The position numbers and the translations under genes were made by a program. From JAWKTV01 sp041398905 (GTDB lineage: Bacteria > Planctomycetota > Planctomycetia > Planctomycetales > Planctomycetaceae): a stretch of 64,000 bases of DNA. The first letter of the stretch is position 1. Each line of letters begins with the position of its first letter. The stretch lies in the NCBI GenBank assembly GCA_041398905.1, contig JAWKTV010000003.1, forward strand, positions 124,001 to 188,000, in the 5' to 3' direction. The notes beneath the pieces are model-generated. The model saw only the letters and a list, made by a program, of their open reading frames with translations. It ran no database searches and had not been told where the DNA came from. This document shows positions 29,531 through 37,918 of this stretch, piece by piece.

Positions 29531-30430
29531 ATGAGCACCGCCGTCGCAACGGAACCGATTGAAATCCCCGAAGAAGTCTTACGGCAGCTGAAACGGACGT
29601 CCGCTGGTCTCAACATGCTGCCCGCCGTCGCCATGCAGGCACTGGAGATCGCACGTGACCCGCATTGTTCGATCAGCGAGTTCGCTCGCGTGGTCGAGAA
29701 GGATGTCAAGCTGGCCGCCGACATGCTGTCGCTGGCCAACTCGTCTGCCTTCGCGGGCACCAGCCAGCTCAGCAGCCTGCATCAATCGATCGTGCGGCTG
29801 GGACTGCAGAAGGCCAAGAACCTGATCTACAGCTCGAGCGTCACCGCGCTCATGAAGAAGATGTCGGCGGAGGACGCCGCCCACCGCGAAGGTCTGTGGC
29901 GGCACAGCTTTCACACGGCCATCCTCGCGCTGCATTTCAACCACTCCTGCGGGGTTGGCTTTCAAGGCGAGGAGTTCACCGCCGGTCTGTTGCACGATCT
30001 TGGCCGCACGCTGCTGGGGAGCTGCCTGCCGGACCGTTGCCGCGAGCTGGACCTCCTCGACTACGACAACTCGCCCCGCCTGCTCGAGCAGGAGCGGCTC
30101 TTGATCGGGACCGACCACTGCGAGCTTGGCGCGTTCTTCGCGCTCAAAAACAAGCTCCCCAAGCCACTCATCGACGCGGTGCGGTATCATCATCAGCCCT
30201 ATCGCGCGAGGGAGAGCCTCCGGCTCGTCGCCCTCACCGCCGCCTGCGACCACATGGCCAACCATCTCCAGCGGTACGACAGTCCCGAGGGCTACAGCCC
30301 GGCGGAGAACGAGGCTCTGCTGCTGCTCGAAGAGGCAGGCGTCATCGGCGCGGTGAAGCGGTTCACCGCCGTGCATGACGTGCTGATGCGCAACGCTCAG
30401 CACGATGCGAAGGCGATGATGCAGGGGTAA
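29531..30430 (+). CDS. HDOD domain protein
   Basis: The 299-residue product from ATG 29531 is a single HDOD domain, an HD-related fold that has lost its enzymatic metal site and works in signalling. Family blocks are clear: LPAVAMQALEIARDP near 29-43, LAADMLSLANSSAFAG near 61-76, SLHQSIVRLGLQKAKNLI near 81-98 and the conserved helix AGLLHDLGRTLLGS near 152-165. There is no output domain. HDOD proteins are often linked to cyclic di-GMP or chemosensory control of motility. The neighbours do not suggest a partner. Confidence 0.92.
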   Translation: MSTAVATEPIEIPEEVLRQLKRTSAGLNMLPAVAMQALEIARDPHCSISEFARVVEKDVKLAADMLSLANSSAFAGTSQLSSLHQSIVRLGLQKAKNLIYSSSVTALMKKMSAEDAAHREGLWRHSFHTAILALHFNHSCGVGFQGEEFTAGLLHDLGRTLLGSCLPDRCRELDLLDYDNSPRLLEQERLLIGTDHCELGAFFALKNKLPKPLIDAVRYHHQPYRARESLRLVALTAACDHMANHLQRYDSPEGYSPAENEALLLLEEAGVIGAVKRFTAVHDVLMRNAQHDAKAMMQG

Positions 30431-30558
30431 CCACGACCTGATCGTCTGCGACCGGTTGATTTCAAGGCGACTCTGTCGGGCCTGCGTGCCCGTCCGGGGT
30501 CGTCGCGGTGAACGACTGCCGTAGTCACGCCCCGCGCGCGCGGTTGATCGAGTTCGCG

Positions 30559-31020
30559 CTAGGTCGCCAGTGTCGCGATCAGCTCTTCATTCATGCTGAG
30601 AAACTCGTCCCGCCAGCGGTACTCATCGAGCAGCGCGTCCACCGCGAGTCCCATCTGCAGCCGCGCGGCATAGATCGCTTCGACCGTCGCCAGCCCCGCC
30701 GCGGGGTCGACCGTCAGTTTGGAATGGCGCGGATAGGCTGTTCGCCAGGGGAGCAGGCTGCGGACCGGCAGGGTGGCGTAGTCAGGCGCCATCCGCTCGA
30801 CAAGCCGCCATGTCCCGTCAAGCACCACGAGACCCCGCTCACGGTCCTCCGGCGATAGCAGCTCCCCACCCAGCCCCAGCCGCACTCGGCCCGGCAATAG
30901 CGATGCTTCCTGACGCGGGAAGGTCCAGAACAGGAACCGCTCGTCACCGCGTAGCGGCTCGACGCTGCACTTGCTCCGCCGCTCTTTGGGATGAACGACG
31001 ATAATCGTGGGGGGCGGCAT
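30559..31020 (-). CDS. DTW/Tsr3-like aminocarboxypropyltransferase
   Basis: The 153-residue product from ATG 31020 has TIIVVHPKERRSKCSVEPL at the start, LGLGGELLSPEDRERGLVVLDGTWRLVERM in the middle and YPRHSKLTVDPAAGLATVEAIYAAR near the end. The LDGTW motif and the following Tyr-Pro-Arg plus 'GLATVEA' block are those of the DTW / Tsr3 superfamily, which transfers the 3-amino-3-carboxypropyl group of S-adenosylmethionine to a uridine in RNA. The resemblance to Tsr3 (an rRNA enzyme in archaea and eukaryotes) is about as good as to bacterial tRNA-modifying DTW proteins; I cannot separate these from sequence alone. A free-standing gene. Confidence 0.72.
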   Translation of the reverse strand: MPPPTIIVVHPKERRSKCSVEPLRGDERFLFWTFPRQEASLLPGRVRLGLGGELLSPEDRERGLVVLDGTWRLVERMAPDYATLPVRSLLPWRTAYPRHSKLTVDPAAGLATVEAIYAARLQMGLAVDALLDEYRWRDEFLSMNEELIATLAT

Positions 31021-31232
31021 GGGAGATTCAACGCATTCGGAATCAGGCAAGAACTGCAAGCCGCCTGCTGAACGCCACCAACGGAGCACTGGTCGCGGAC
31101 CCGCCCGCAGCCTACAACTCTGGTGCATGGTAAGGAGAACAGCGAACATGACAATTGGTCGAGACAGTACGGGCAGCAGCCGGTCCTGCGGAAACGTTCA
31201 GTGCATTGGCGACCTCGCTCTGCCGTCACGGG

Positions 31233-32327
31233 ATGCACGGGAGCGGGCGCAATGCTGCGGCATGGCCGCAGGCTGACCGACGTTCGGGTTCGGGACGGGC
31301 TTCTGGCGTCGCCCGACTGCTGTTTGCGATCTGCCTGTGCGTCGGCAGCTTCGCTGCGACGTGCGGGGCGGACGACGCCGACGGTCCGGCGACCGTGGCC
31401 GCGCCTCAGCATTCGGCGGGCTACCGTCGATCGACGCTCACTTACACGGGTGAGACGCAGGGGCAGCAGGTGCGGCGGATCGACATCTGGTATCCGACCG
31501 CCGCTGCCGAGGAGCCTTACGACTATCGACCGCAGCTCGGATCGGTCGCCCCCGACGCTCAGCCGTCGCCGGGTCGACACCCGTTGATTCTATTCTCCCA
31601 CGGCTTTCTGGGAGCATCCGACCAATCGATCTACCTGATGGAGCGCTGGGCGCGGGCGGGCTACATCGTTGCCGCGATCGATCACGCGGATGCCATCAAA
31701 GGACGAAACAGCGGCCCGATCAAGATGCGGCCGTTCATCTTCGCCGACCGCTGGTCGGCGAACACCTGCGCCGATCGTCGTGAAGACCTGTCAGCGTTGT
31801 TGACGTTTCTGCTGGCAGAGAACGTGACGGCCGGCTCACCGTGGCTCGACGCGATCGACCCCGACCGTATTGGTGGCTGCGGACATTCACTGGGCGGGTA
31901 CACGATGCTTGGCCTGGTGGGCGGATGGCGGGACTGGACGGAGCCGCGAATCAAGGCGGTCGTGTTGTGGTCACCGTTCCTGCAGCCCTATCGCTCGCGG
32001 GGGGAGGCGGCGGAGGTGACTGTGCCGGTGCAGTTTCAGGGAGGCACGCTCGACTGGGGAATCACCCCGCATCTGCAGCCGGTCTACGACCAGCTCAAAT
32101 GCACGCGAACGCTGCTGATGCTCGAAGGGGCGACGCACCTGGAGTGGACGAACCTCGTCTCGATCCGCCAGTCGACTCGCGACGCTGTGGCCGCCGGCAA
32201 TCCGGAGTTGATCGCGCGCTACACGATCGCCTTCTTCGATCAGCACCTCTGCGGCGCGGACTGCTCCGCTGTGCTGGAGGCCGCTAAGCCACAATTGCAC
32301 CTCTACCGGACGGACGGGGCGGAGTAG
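31233..32327 (+). CDS. secreted alpha/beta hydrolase (PAF-acetylhydrolase or dienelactone-hydrolase-like)
   Basis: The start is uncertain; ATG 31233 is used, and ATG 31155 would add 26 residues. A hydrophobic signal segment (VARLLFAICLCVGSFAATCGA) precedes the hydrolase domain. The strand RRIDIWYPTAAAEE and the HPLILFSHGFLGASDQSIYLMERWAR block are typical of platelet-activating-factor acetylhydrolase-like enzymes. The nucleophile elbow is GCGHSLGGY (Ser in GHSLG). A late GATHLEW His is the likely third triad member. The substrate is unknown. The stop is two bases before the queE start, so the two genes are probably co-transcribed, although no functional link is evident. Confidence 0.84.
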   Translation: MHGSGRNAAAWPQADRRSGSGRASGVARLLFAICLCVGSFAATCGADDADGPATVAAPQHSAGYRRSTLTYTGETQGQQVRRIDIWYPTAAAEEPYDYRPQLGSVAPDAQPSPGRHPLILFSHGFLGASDQSIYLMERWARAGYIVAAIDHADAIKGRNSGPIKMRPFIFADRWSANTCADRREDLSALLTFLLAENVTAGSPWLDAIDPDRIGGCGHSLGGYTMLGLVGGWRDWTEPRIKAVVLWSPFLQPYRSRGEAAEVTVPVQFQGGTLDWGITPHLQPVYDQLKCTRTLLMLEGATHLEWTNLVSIRQSTRDAVAAGNPELIARYTIAFFDQHLCGADCSAVLEAAKPQLHLYRTDGAE

Positions 32328-32329
32328 CC

Positions 32330-33007
32330 ATGCGGATCGCGGAGTGCTTTCATTCCATTCAGGGTGAGGGACGCCTGACCGGCGTGCCGAGCATCTTCAT
32401 TCGCACCTCCGGCTGCAATCTGCGGTGCTGGTTTTGTGATACTCCCTACACCTCCTGGGAGCCGGAGGGCGAATCCAGGACCGTTGCGGAGGTCCTCGAC
32501 GACACTGCGCGATGGGATTGCGACCATGTGGTCATCACGGGAGGCGAGCCGCTGCTGGTGCCAGAACTGGTTGAGCTGACGACCCGCCTCCGCGAACGCG
32601 GCCAGCATATTACGATTGAAACGGCCGGCACCGTCCTGCGGCCGGTCGTTTGCGACCTGATGTCGATCAGCCCGAAGCGGGCGAACTCCGCCCCGGCGAC
32701 GGGCGAGTGGCGGACTCGGCACGAGGCCCGCCGACATCGGCCGGACACGATTCACGCCATGCTGGCCCATTACGACTGTCAGTTCAAATTCGTCATCGAC
32801 TCACCCGCCGACATCGACGATGTCGCCGACTGGCTCGCGGAGTTCCCACAAGTCGAGCCACCGCAGATCCTTCTCATGCCGCAGGGGACTGAGGCGGCGG
32901 ACTGCCGGGAGCGGCTTGTCTGGATCGAGCCAGAAGCGGCACGCCGCGGCTGGCGGACGTCGCCGCGGCTGCACCTCGAACTGTTCGGCAACCGTCGAGG
33001 GACTTGA
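32330..33007 (+). CDS. queE: 7-carboxy-7-deazaguanine synthase
   Basis: QueE is a radical S-adenosylmethionine enzyme that makes 7-carboxy-7-deazaguanine on the path to queuosine and related 7-deazaguanine tRNA or DNA modifications. The iron-sulfur site is CxxxCxxC with Cys29, Cys33 and Cys36 (CNLRCWFC). FHSIQGEGRLTGVPSIFIR at 7-25 and VITGGEPLL near 68-76 are QueE signatures. The 225-residue length is normal. No queC, queD or queF gene is adjacent, so the other steps must be encoded elsewhere. It follows the hydrolase gene by two bases. Confidence 0.92.
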   Translation: MRIAECFHSIQGEGRLTGVPSIFIRTSGCNLRCWFCDTPYTSWEPEGESRTVAEVLDDTARWDCDHVVITGGEPLLVPELVELTTRLRERGQHITIETAGTVLRPVVCDLMSISPKRANSAPATGEWRTRHEARRHRPDTIHAMLAHYDCQFKFVIDSPADIDDVADWLAEFPQVEPPQILLMPQGTEAADCRERLVWIEPEAARRGWRTSPRLHLELFGNRRGT

Positions 33008-33365
33008 ACGCGGTCGGCGGTCGTGCCGATGCGAGCGCGGGGCGCGCGAGGCGGGGTGCGGATCGTGCCGGTTGTGTCGAGTTTTCCGCAGGTACGCTGG
33101 CTCGGACAATCGTTCCGAACGTGACGATCGTCCGTGTCCCGCGAAAGCGATTGATCGACTTGCGAACTTTCCACTGGCACAAGCAGCGGTCTGCCGAAGA
33201 TACTCACGGGACCGCGATCGCCGTGCGCCGACTGCGCACGGAGAATCGTTTGCCGGGAGGCGGCCGAACATTGACGATCGGCACTCTCCTTGTCGCCACG
33301 GAGGGGAAGCAACATCTCGGCCAGGGATCGGTCACTCGTCACGCCCCGAGGAAGTGGAAGTCGAC
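33008..33365. other. intergenic region
   Basis: These 358 bases hold no supported gene. They must carry the ribosome binding site and promoter of the beta-propeller gene; nothing clear was found. Confidence 0.35.
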
Positions 33366-34610
33366 ATGCCGAATTTTCGGATCGCATTGAGCGCTGTGGC
33401 TGTCACTCGCCTGTGTCGCGAATCTGCACGCCCAAGGACTCGGGGAGTTGCTCCCGAACCCCGACGAACTCGCCCGGTATGGCTTGCAGCGGGTCTGGTG
33501 GAACCGCGCGGTGATCGACGGATCGGGCGAGCAGGTTCAGAACATCTCGGCGGACGAACTCGGCGTCTATGTCCAGGCCAACAGCGGGGTCATTTCGGCG
33601 TTCGACGCCGAGACCGGCCGACTGATGTGGGCGCGGCTCATTGGCGCGCCCGGCCGCTGCGGCCTATCCGCTCGTGTCGAACGACAACATGCTGTTCCTG
33701 ACGGCCGGCATGAAGATGTACGCGATCGACAAGTCGAGCGGAGAGACGCTCTGGGATATCCAACTGCCCCACCACCCTCGGCATCGCCGGAAGTCGACGA
33801 GGATCATGCATACATCGGGACCGTCGACGGCAGCGTCTATGCGTTCAAACTCGCCCGGGTGAAGGAATTGTATGATCGCCGGATGTTGCCGCAGTACATC
33901 GATCTGGCGTTGCTGTGGCGTTATCAGGCTCCTCGGAAATCGTCTCGCCGCCGGTGTCCAATGGCGAGGCCGTGGTGTTCGCGAGTTTCAGCGGGCTGCT
34001 CTTTTCAGTCTCCGCGAAGGACCGCGGCTTGAACTTCCAGTTCGAGACGGAAGGCCGAGCGCCGATTCGCGTGCCGGTCGGCCGCAAGGACAACACGGTG
34101 TTCGTGGCTTCCGACGACTCGCGATTGTTCGCGCTCGACATGACGCGTGGCACACGCAAGTGGTCGTTCACCGCGGGTGAGCCGGTGCGGCACCAGCCGC
34201 GCGTCGTGGGCGACAGTGTTTTCGTTGTGCCCGAAGGGCGCGGCATGTATTCACTCCGGACGATCACCGGCTTCCAGAACTGGCACCAGCCCCAGGCCAC
34301 CGAGTTCCTCGCCGCCACCCCCGATATCGTGTACGCGTCCGATCGACTCGACAACCTGCTGCTGCTCGATCGCAAGGGGGGGGCCGTCACGGCGGTGTTG
34401 CGGTACGGGCAACTCCCGATCCGTGTCCACAACGAGCGGACCGATCGACTGTACCTGGCCTCCAAGGACGGGATGGTGGTCTGCATCCGTGAAATCGCCC
34501 GCCAGCAGCCGATCTGGCACATGTACCCGGAACGTCAGCCGGTCCGGGCGGGTGTCTCATCCGACAATCCGGAAGCCGACGACGACGCCGCCATGGACGA
34601 CCAGCAATAG
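33366..34610 (+). CDS. PQQ-like beta-propeller protein, frame disrupted
   Basis: The gene is read from ATG 33366 (MPNFRIALSAVA) and passes through at least four frameshifts (near 33400, 33650, 33780 and 33930). After the first shift a signal-like end (LSLACVANLHAQ) is followed by GLGELLPNPDELARYGLQRVWW. Propeller repeats of the type 'G.V.A.D..TG...W' are visible: SGVISAFDAETGRLMWARLIG, MKMYAIDKSSGETLWDIQL, DGSVYAFKLA, DSRLFALDMTRGTRKWSF and GRGMYSLRTITGFQNWHQ. These belong to the PQQ-like/BamB-type beta-propeller fold. About 415 residues in all; likely exported. A role as an envelope scaffold is inferred, not shown. Confidence 0.78.
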
Positions 34611-34712
34611 TTGCAGGCGTTCGTCCGCAGCCCCGCCTGTCCCACGGGCGGGAGGCGTTTCCCACGATGATGTTCGCCGCACGTCCGCCCTGCAGGGGGC
34701 GGGCGATGCTCG

Positions 34713-35796
34713 TCACAGAGGCGTCTCAGTCTCGCTCGGCTGACGCGCGGTGATCAGCAGTCGATCGCGAGAGCACTCCGCCGTCATCCCGCCGGGCAGT
34801 GAATGCGTGCTCCGCGTCGTCTGCTGGGCCATCGCGGTCAGCTTGTCCCAGTGTCCACTCCCCATCGCCTGCTCAGGCCATGCCTGCCGTCGCCAGAGCA
34901 GCCGCAGCATCTCCGACACGACCACCACCGGTTGCGCGCGGAGCGTTGTGGCGTCGAGCGTGACTGAGTTGGGCTGACACTCGATGATCGCCTGCCGCAG
35001 CCCTTCGCCGGCCGCCCCCGCCAGCCAGTCGTAGATGGCTGCGGCCTGCGCCGCGAGCCGCTCGAGAGCGGCGTCGACTTGTGGATTGAACTTGTCCCGC
35101 AATTCGGGCAGCAGATCGTGTCGAATGCGATTGCGCGTGAAACGACCATCGCGATTGGTGTCGTCGACGCACCAGTCGACGCCGATCGACCGCAAGTACG
35201 CCTCGACCTCCTCACGCCGGCAGTCGAGCAGCGGCCGCACCAACTGTGTATTCGCTGACAGCCGACTGACGGGTCGAATGCCGCTCAGCCCGGCGACTCC
35301 CGTGCCTCGCAGCACGCGGTGCAGCACGGTCTCGACCTGGTCATCGCGTGTGTGTCCCACCGCCACCCAGGCCGCCGAAAGCTCGCGGGAGAGTTCCCCC
35401 AGGTAGCGTCGCCGCGCATCGCGGGCCGCGGCCTCTGTGTGCGGCGGCAGTGACGAGACGTCATCGGCCTTGACGCTGTGCAGGTGAAATGGGAGTTGCA
35501 GCCGCTCCGCCAACCTGGCGACCGCCGCCGCATCCTCGCAGGAGTCGTCCCGCCATTGATGGTCAACATGCGCAACATGCAGTTCCAGTCGCAGCTCTGC
35601 CGCACTCACCAAGCCCGATTAGCAGCGCGGTGCTGTCGGCTCCGCCGCTGACGGCGACGATCATTCGCTCATCCTGCACGCCAAGCGAACAAAGCAGCCG
35701 CCGCACGACTTCAACGATCGAGCCGGCACCAGGCTCGTCGTGTTCGCGAGGCTTCTCCGAGGGAGGTTTGCCCGCTGTTGGTCCGGGGAGGGACAT
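34713..35796 (-). CDS. tilS: tRNA(Ile)-lysidine synthetase, one frameshift
   Basis: TilS attaches lysine to the wobble cytidine of tRNA-Ile2, changing its codon from AUG to AUA. ATG 35796 gives an N-terminus with the PP-loop IVAVSGGADSTALLIGL. A frameshift near 35615 follows, after which the HVDHQWRDDS, VAVGHTRDDQVETVLHRVLRGTG and NRIRHDLLPEL blocks of the TilS domain continue to 34713. The restored length is about 361 residues, a little short but acceptable. It lies 30 bp downstream of the scpB stop on the same strand, so the two are probably co-transcribed. Confidence 0.87.
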
Positions 35797-35826
35797 GCCG
35801 TCTCGCAGAACTGTGAGTGATGTCCG

Positions 35827-36719
35827 TCAACGACGGTTGAAGGTTTCAACCTGCGGCAGGTCGCGGAGCGACCGCAGACCGAACAGGTCCAGGAACCGCG
35901 GAGTTGTCCGATACTGGACCGGCTCGCCCGGTTGTGAGCGTTCAACGACGATCAATTCGCGGCGAACAAGTTGCCGCAGCAACCCGGGCACTCCTCCTTA
36001 CCCGTCTCGGCGAAATCTTCCTTGGCCACCGGCTGCCGATACGCGATGAACGCCAGAACCTCGAGCGTGTCCTGTGACAGCCGCACTTCCTTCGGTCCCT
36101 GCCCATACACCTTGGCGCGGACCTTCTCGAAGTCCGATCGCAGCTCCAGACGGTAACCACCGTCGCCGAGCCGCACCTCGTACGGACGCTGCTGGGCGGT
36201 GTAGGATTGATTGAGCGACGCGATAAAGTCTTCGACCTGCTCCGGTCCCAGCGAACCGCCGAGCACATCCGCCAGTTGACGGGCCGTCAGCGGGTGACCA
36301 CCCACGAATAACAACGCTTCCACGATCTGCCGTGGCGAAATCGGCGCGGCCGCAGCGGCTTCGTCCGACCCGTCGACAGTCTCATCAGCGCTCTCCGACG
36401 AACCGAGCAGTTGGCCTCCTGCGTCAGCTTGCGCAGCAAGTTCCGTCGCCTCGACGACTTCATCGACAACCAGCTCCACATCGGCCGCGTCGACCCACTC
36501 GCTCTCATCGCCCGCGAGCGCGGTATCCGGTTCCTCGAAGCTGGCCTCGGCCGACTCCGCGACTTCCAATGCCCGCAAGTAAGCCGCCTCCAGATCGTCG
36601 GCCGACCAGTCCCCATCATCCGCCGTCAGTTCCGGCGACTCCGGGGTGGGCGGCTCCGCAGACGGGTTGGGAACCACGGCGCGAAACGGGCGGTCAGGTT
36701 CGTGTGGTGTCGACATCAT
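35827..36719 (-). CDS. scpB: Chromosome segregation protein ScpB with long acidic N-terminus, one frameshift
   Basis: ScpB is a winged-helix subunit of the SMC-ScpA-ScpB condensin complex. The family core starts near residue 128 (PRQIVEALLFVGGHPLTARQLA) and includes the YRLELRSDFEKVRAKVYG and LSQDTLEVLAFIAYRQPVAKEDF blocks. A single frameshift near 35985 hides the end; restored, it reads GVPGLLRQLVRRELIVVERS and then TTPRFLDLFGLRSLRDLP before the stop at 35827. About 125 residues, very rich in Glu, Asp and Ala, precede the core and are not in most ScpB proteins. The total is about 297 residues. ATG 36716 is an equally good start. Confidence 0.88.
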
Positions 36720-36814
36720 GTCCCGGAGTGAAGGACTCCTGCGGTCGCGCGGGAACTTCCTCGGAAACTATACCGTGCATCGACGCAGCGTCTCAATCGC
36801 GGTTGCGAGGGAAC

Positions 36815-37642
36815 TCAACTCCGCACCACCTCCGCCATTTGCCGCACCAGGACGGCCTGTGCGTCCGCGAGGCTCTTGTAGCAGGCAACTTCCAGCGGCA
36901 TCGTCCGCAGCGTCTCGCGGAGGCCAATCCATGCGGATCGATCGTTGGCAACATCCAACAGCGGACATACCTCGATCCGCAGCCCCATCAATCCCCCTGT
37001 TGGCAGGCCAGTGAACAACTGCCGCTCAACCCGCAGCCACACCTCAGTCAGCGGCACATCCGGCTCCAAACGCTGGCGACCCAGCTCGGGATGGTAGTTG
37101 CGGTCCGCCGTGCGGGTGAGGCTCCAGTTCTCTCGCAGAAACGCCTTACCCGGCCGCAACTCGGCAAGAAACCTCGTGATCTGCGGGCCAATCTGCGAAT
37201 TGAGTTGCGGAACCAGGTCATGCACGCGATCAACCGTCTTGCCGATCGCCCGGCGGAGATCCCACGAGGAGGGAAAGCAGACACACCCTGCCGCCAGCGA
37301 CAGCGTTGCTCGGTCCATCAACAGCACATCCGGCTCCCAGTGCAGCGCCATGGCAGTCAAATCGGCGGGCAGGTCGCCGGTCTGTGCGGCAGAGGGCACT
37401 CGCGACCAGTCCGCCACGAGCTGCCTCAGCTCGGTAATCAGCGGGGCGGAGATCGGTGCTGTGGCGAGATACAAGTCGGGCCGAAGATCCAGCAACTGGC
37501 GTTTCTCCGCCAGCAGCGCCCCCGAGCGGTCGGACGGAGCGAAGAACGCCGCCGCGTCCCCCCGACGGAGATTCAGCCCCCAGCGGAACCCTCCCGCCGC
37601 GAAGAGAGATCGCCAAGGCGGTACATGTTCGGCGGGCAGCAT
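36815..37642 (-). CDS. DUF3445 heme-dependent oxidative N-demethylase family protein
   Basis: The start at ATG 37642 is chosen because the domain follows directly (MLPAEHVPPWRSLF). The 275-residue product has the DUF3445 (HODM) pattern: KTVDRVHDLVPQLNSQIGPQ in the middle, then NWSLTRTADRNYHPELG and VWLRVERQLFTGLPTGGLMGLRIE near the end. In this family the 'W.LRVERQ....LP..G' segment is conserved and the protein binds heme for oxidative demethylation of small amines such as dimethylamine. The other subunits of the fungal or proteobacterial enzyme are not adjacent, so the substrate is uncertain. Confidence 0.8.
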   Translation of the reverse strand: MLPAEHVPPWRSLFAAGGFRWGLNLRRGDAAAFFAPSDRSGALLAEKRQLLDLRPDLYLATAPISAPLITELRQLVADWSRVPSAAQTGDLPADLTAMALHWEPDVLLMDRATLSLAAGCVCFPSSWDLRRAIGKTVDRVHDLVPQLNSQIGPQITRFLAELRPGKAFLRENWSLTRTADRNYHPELGRQRLEPDVPLTEVWLRVERQLFTGLPTGGLMGLRIEVCPLLDVANDRSAWIGLRETLRTMPLEVACYKSLADAQAVLVRQMAEVVRS

Positions 37643-37824
37643 GGCAAGTTTCGGTGGAGTCGTGCTCGTACGTTCGCAGCGGTCGTTGCCCATCGCCCAA
37701 CGTCAGATCGCCGACGATGGCCACAAGTTACGCGATCGCTTGCTGTTCTTGCAGGGCCAAATGCCGCGATTTGCGCTCCGCGCCCGTCCGGACTTCTCGC
37801 CGGTTGATGTCGACATGCCGAACA

Positions 37825-37852
37825 TTGCCGCCGATGCGGGGTCTCCTATAAT
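37825..37852 (+). promoter_or_regulatory. Sigma-70-type promoter of aspS
   Basis: TTGCCG (37825-37830) and a perfect TATAAT (37847-37852) are separated by 16 bases. The expected start of transcription is about 60 bases upstream of the aspS GTG at 37919. This is the best promoter match in the window. Confidence 0.6.
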
Positions 37853-37918
37853 GCCCGCTTCGCTTGTTCAGGGTCGCGGCTCGCCGTCACGGCCAATCTT
37901 GTTTGAGGAAATGCACTC

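Noticed and set aside
34633..34655. Short CCCGCC/GGCGGG inverted repeat between the beta-propeller and tilS genes
   Set aside because: Only six base pairs and no T-run; too weak to call as a terminator.
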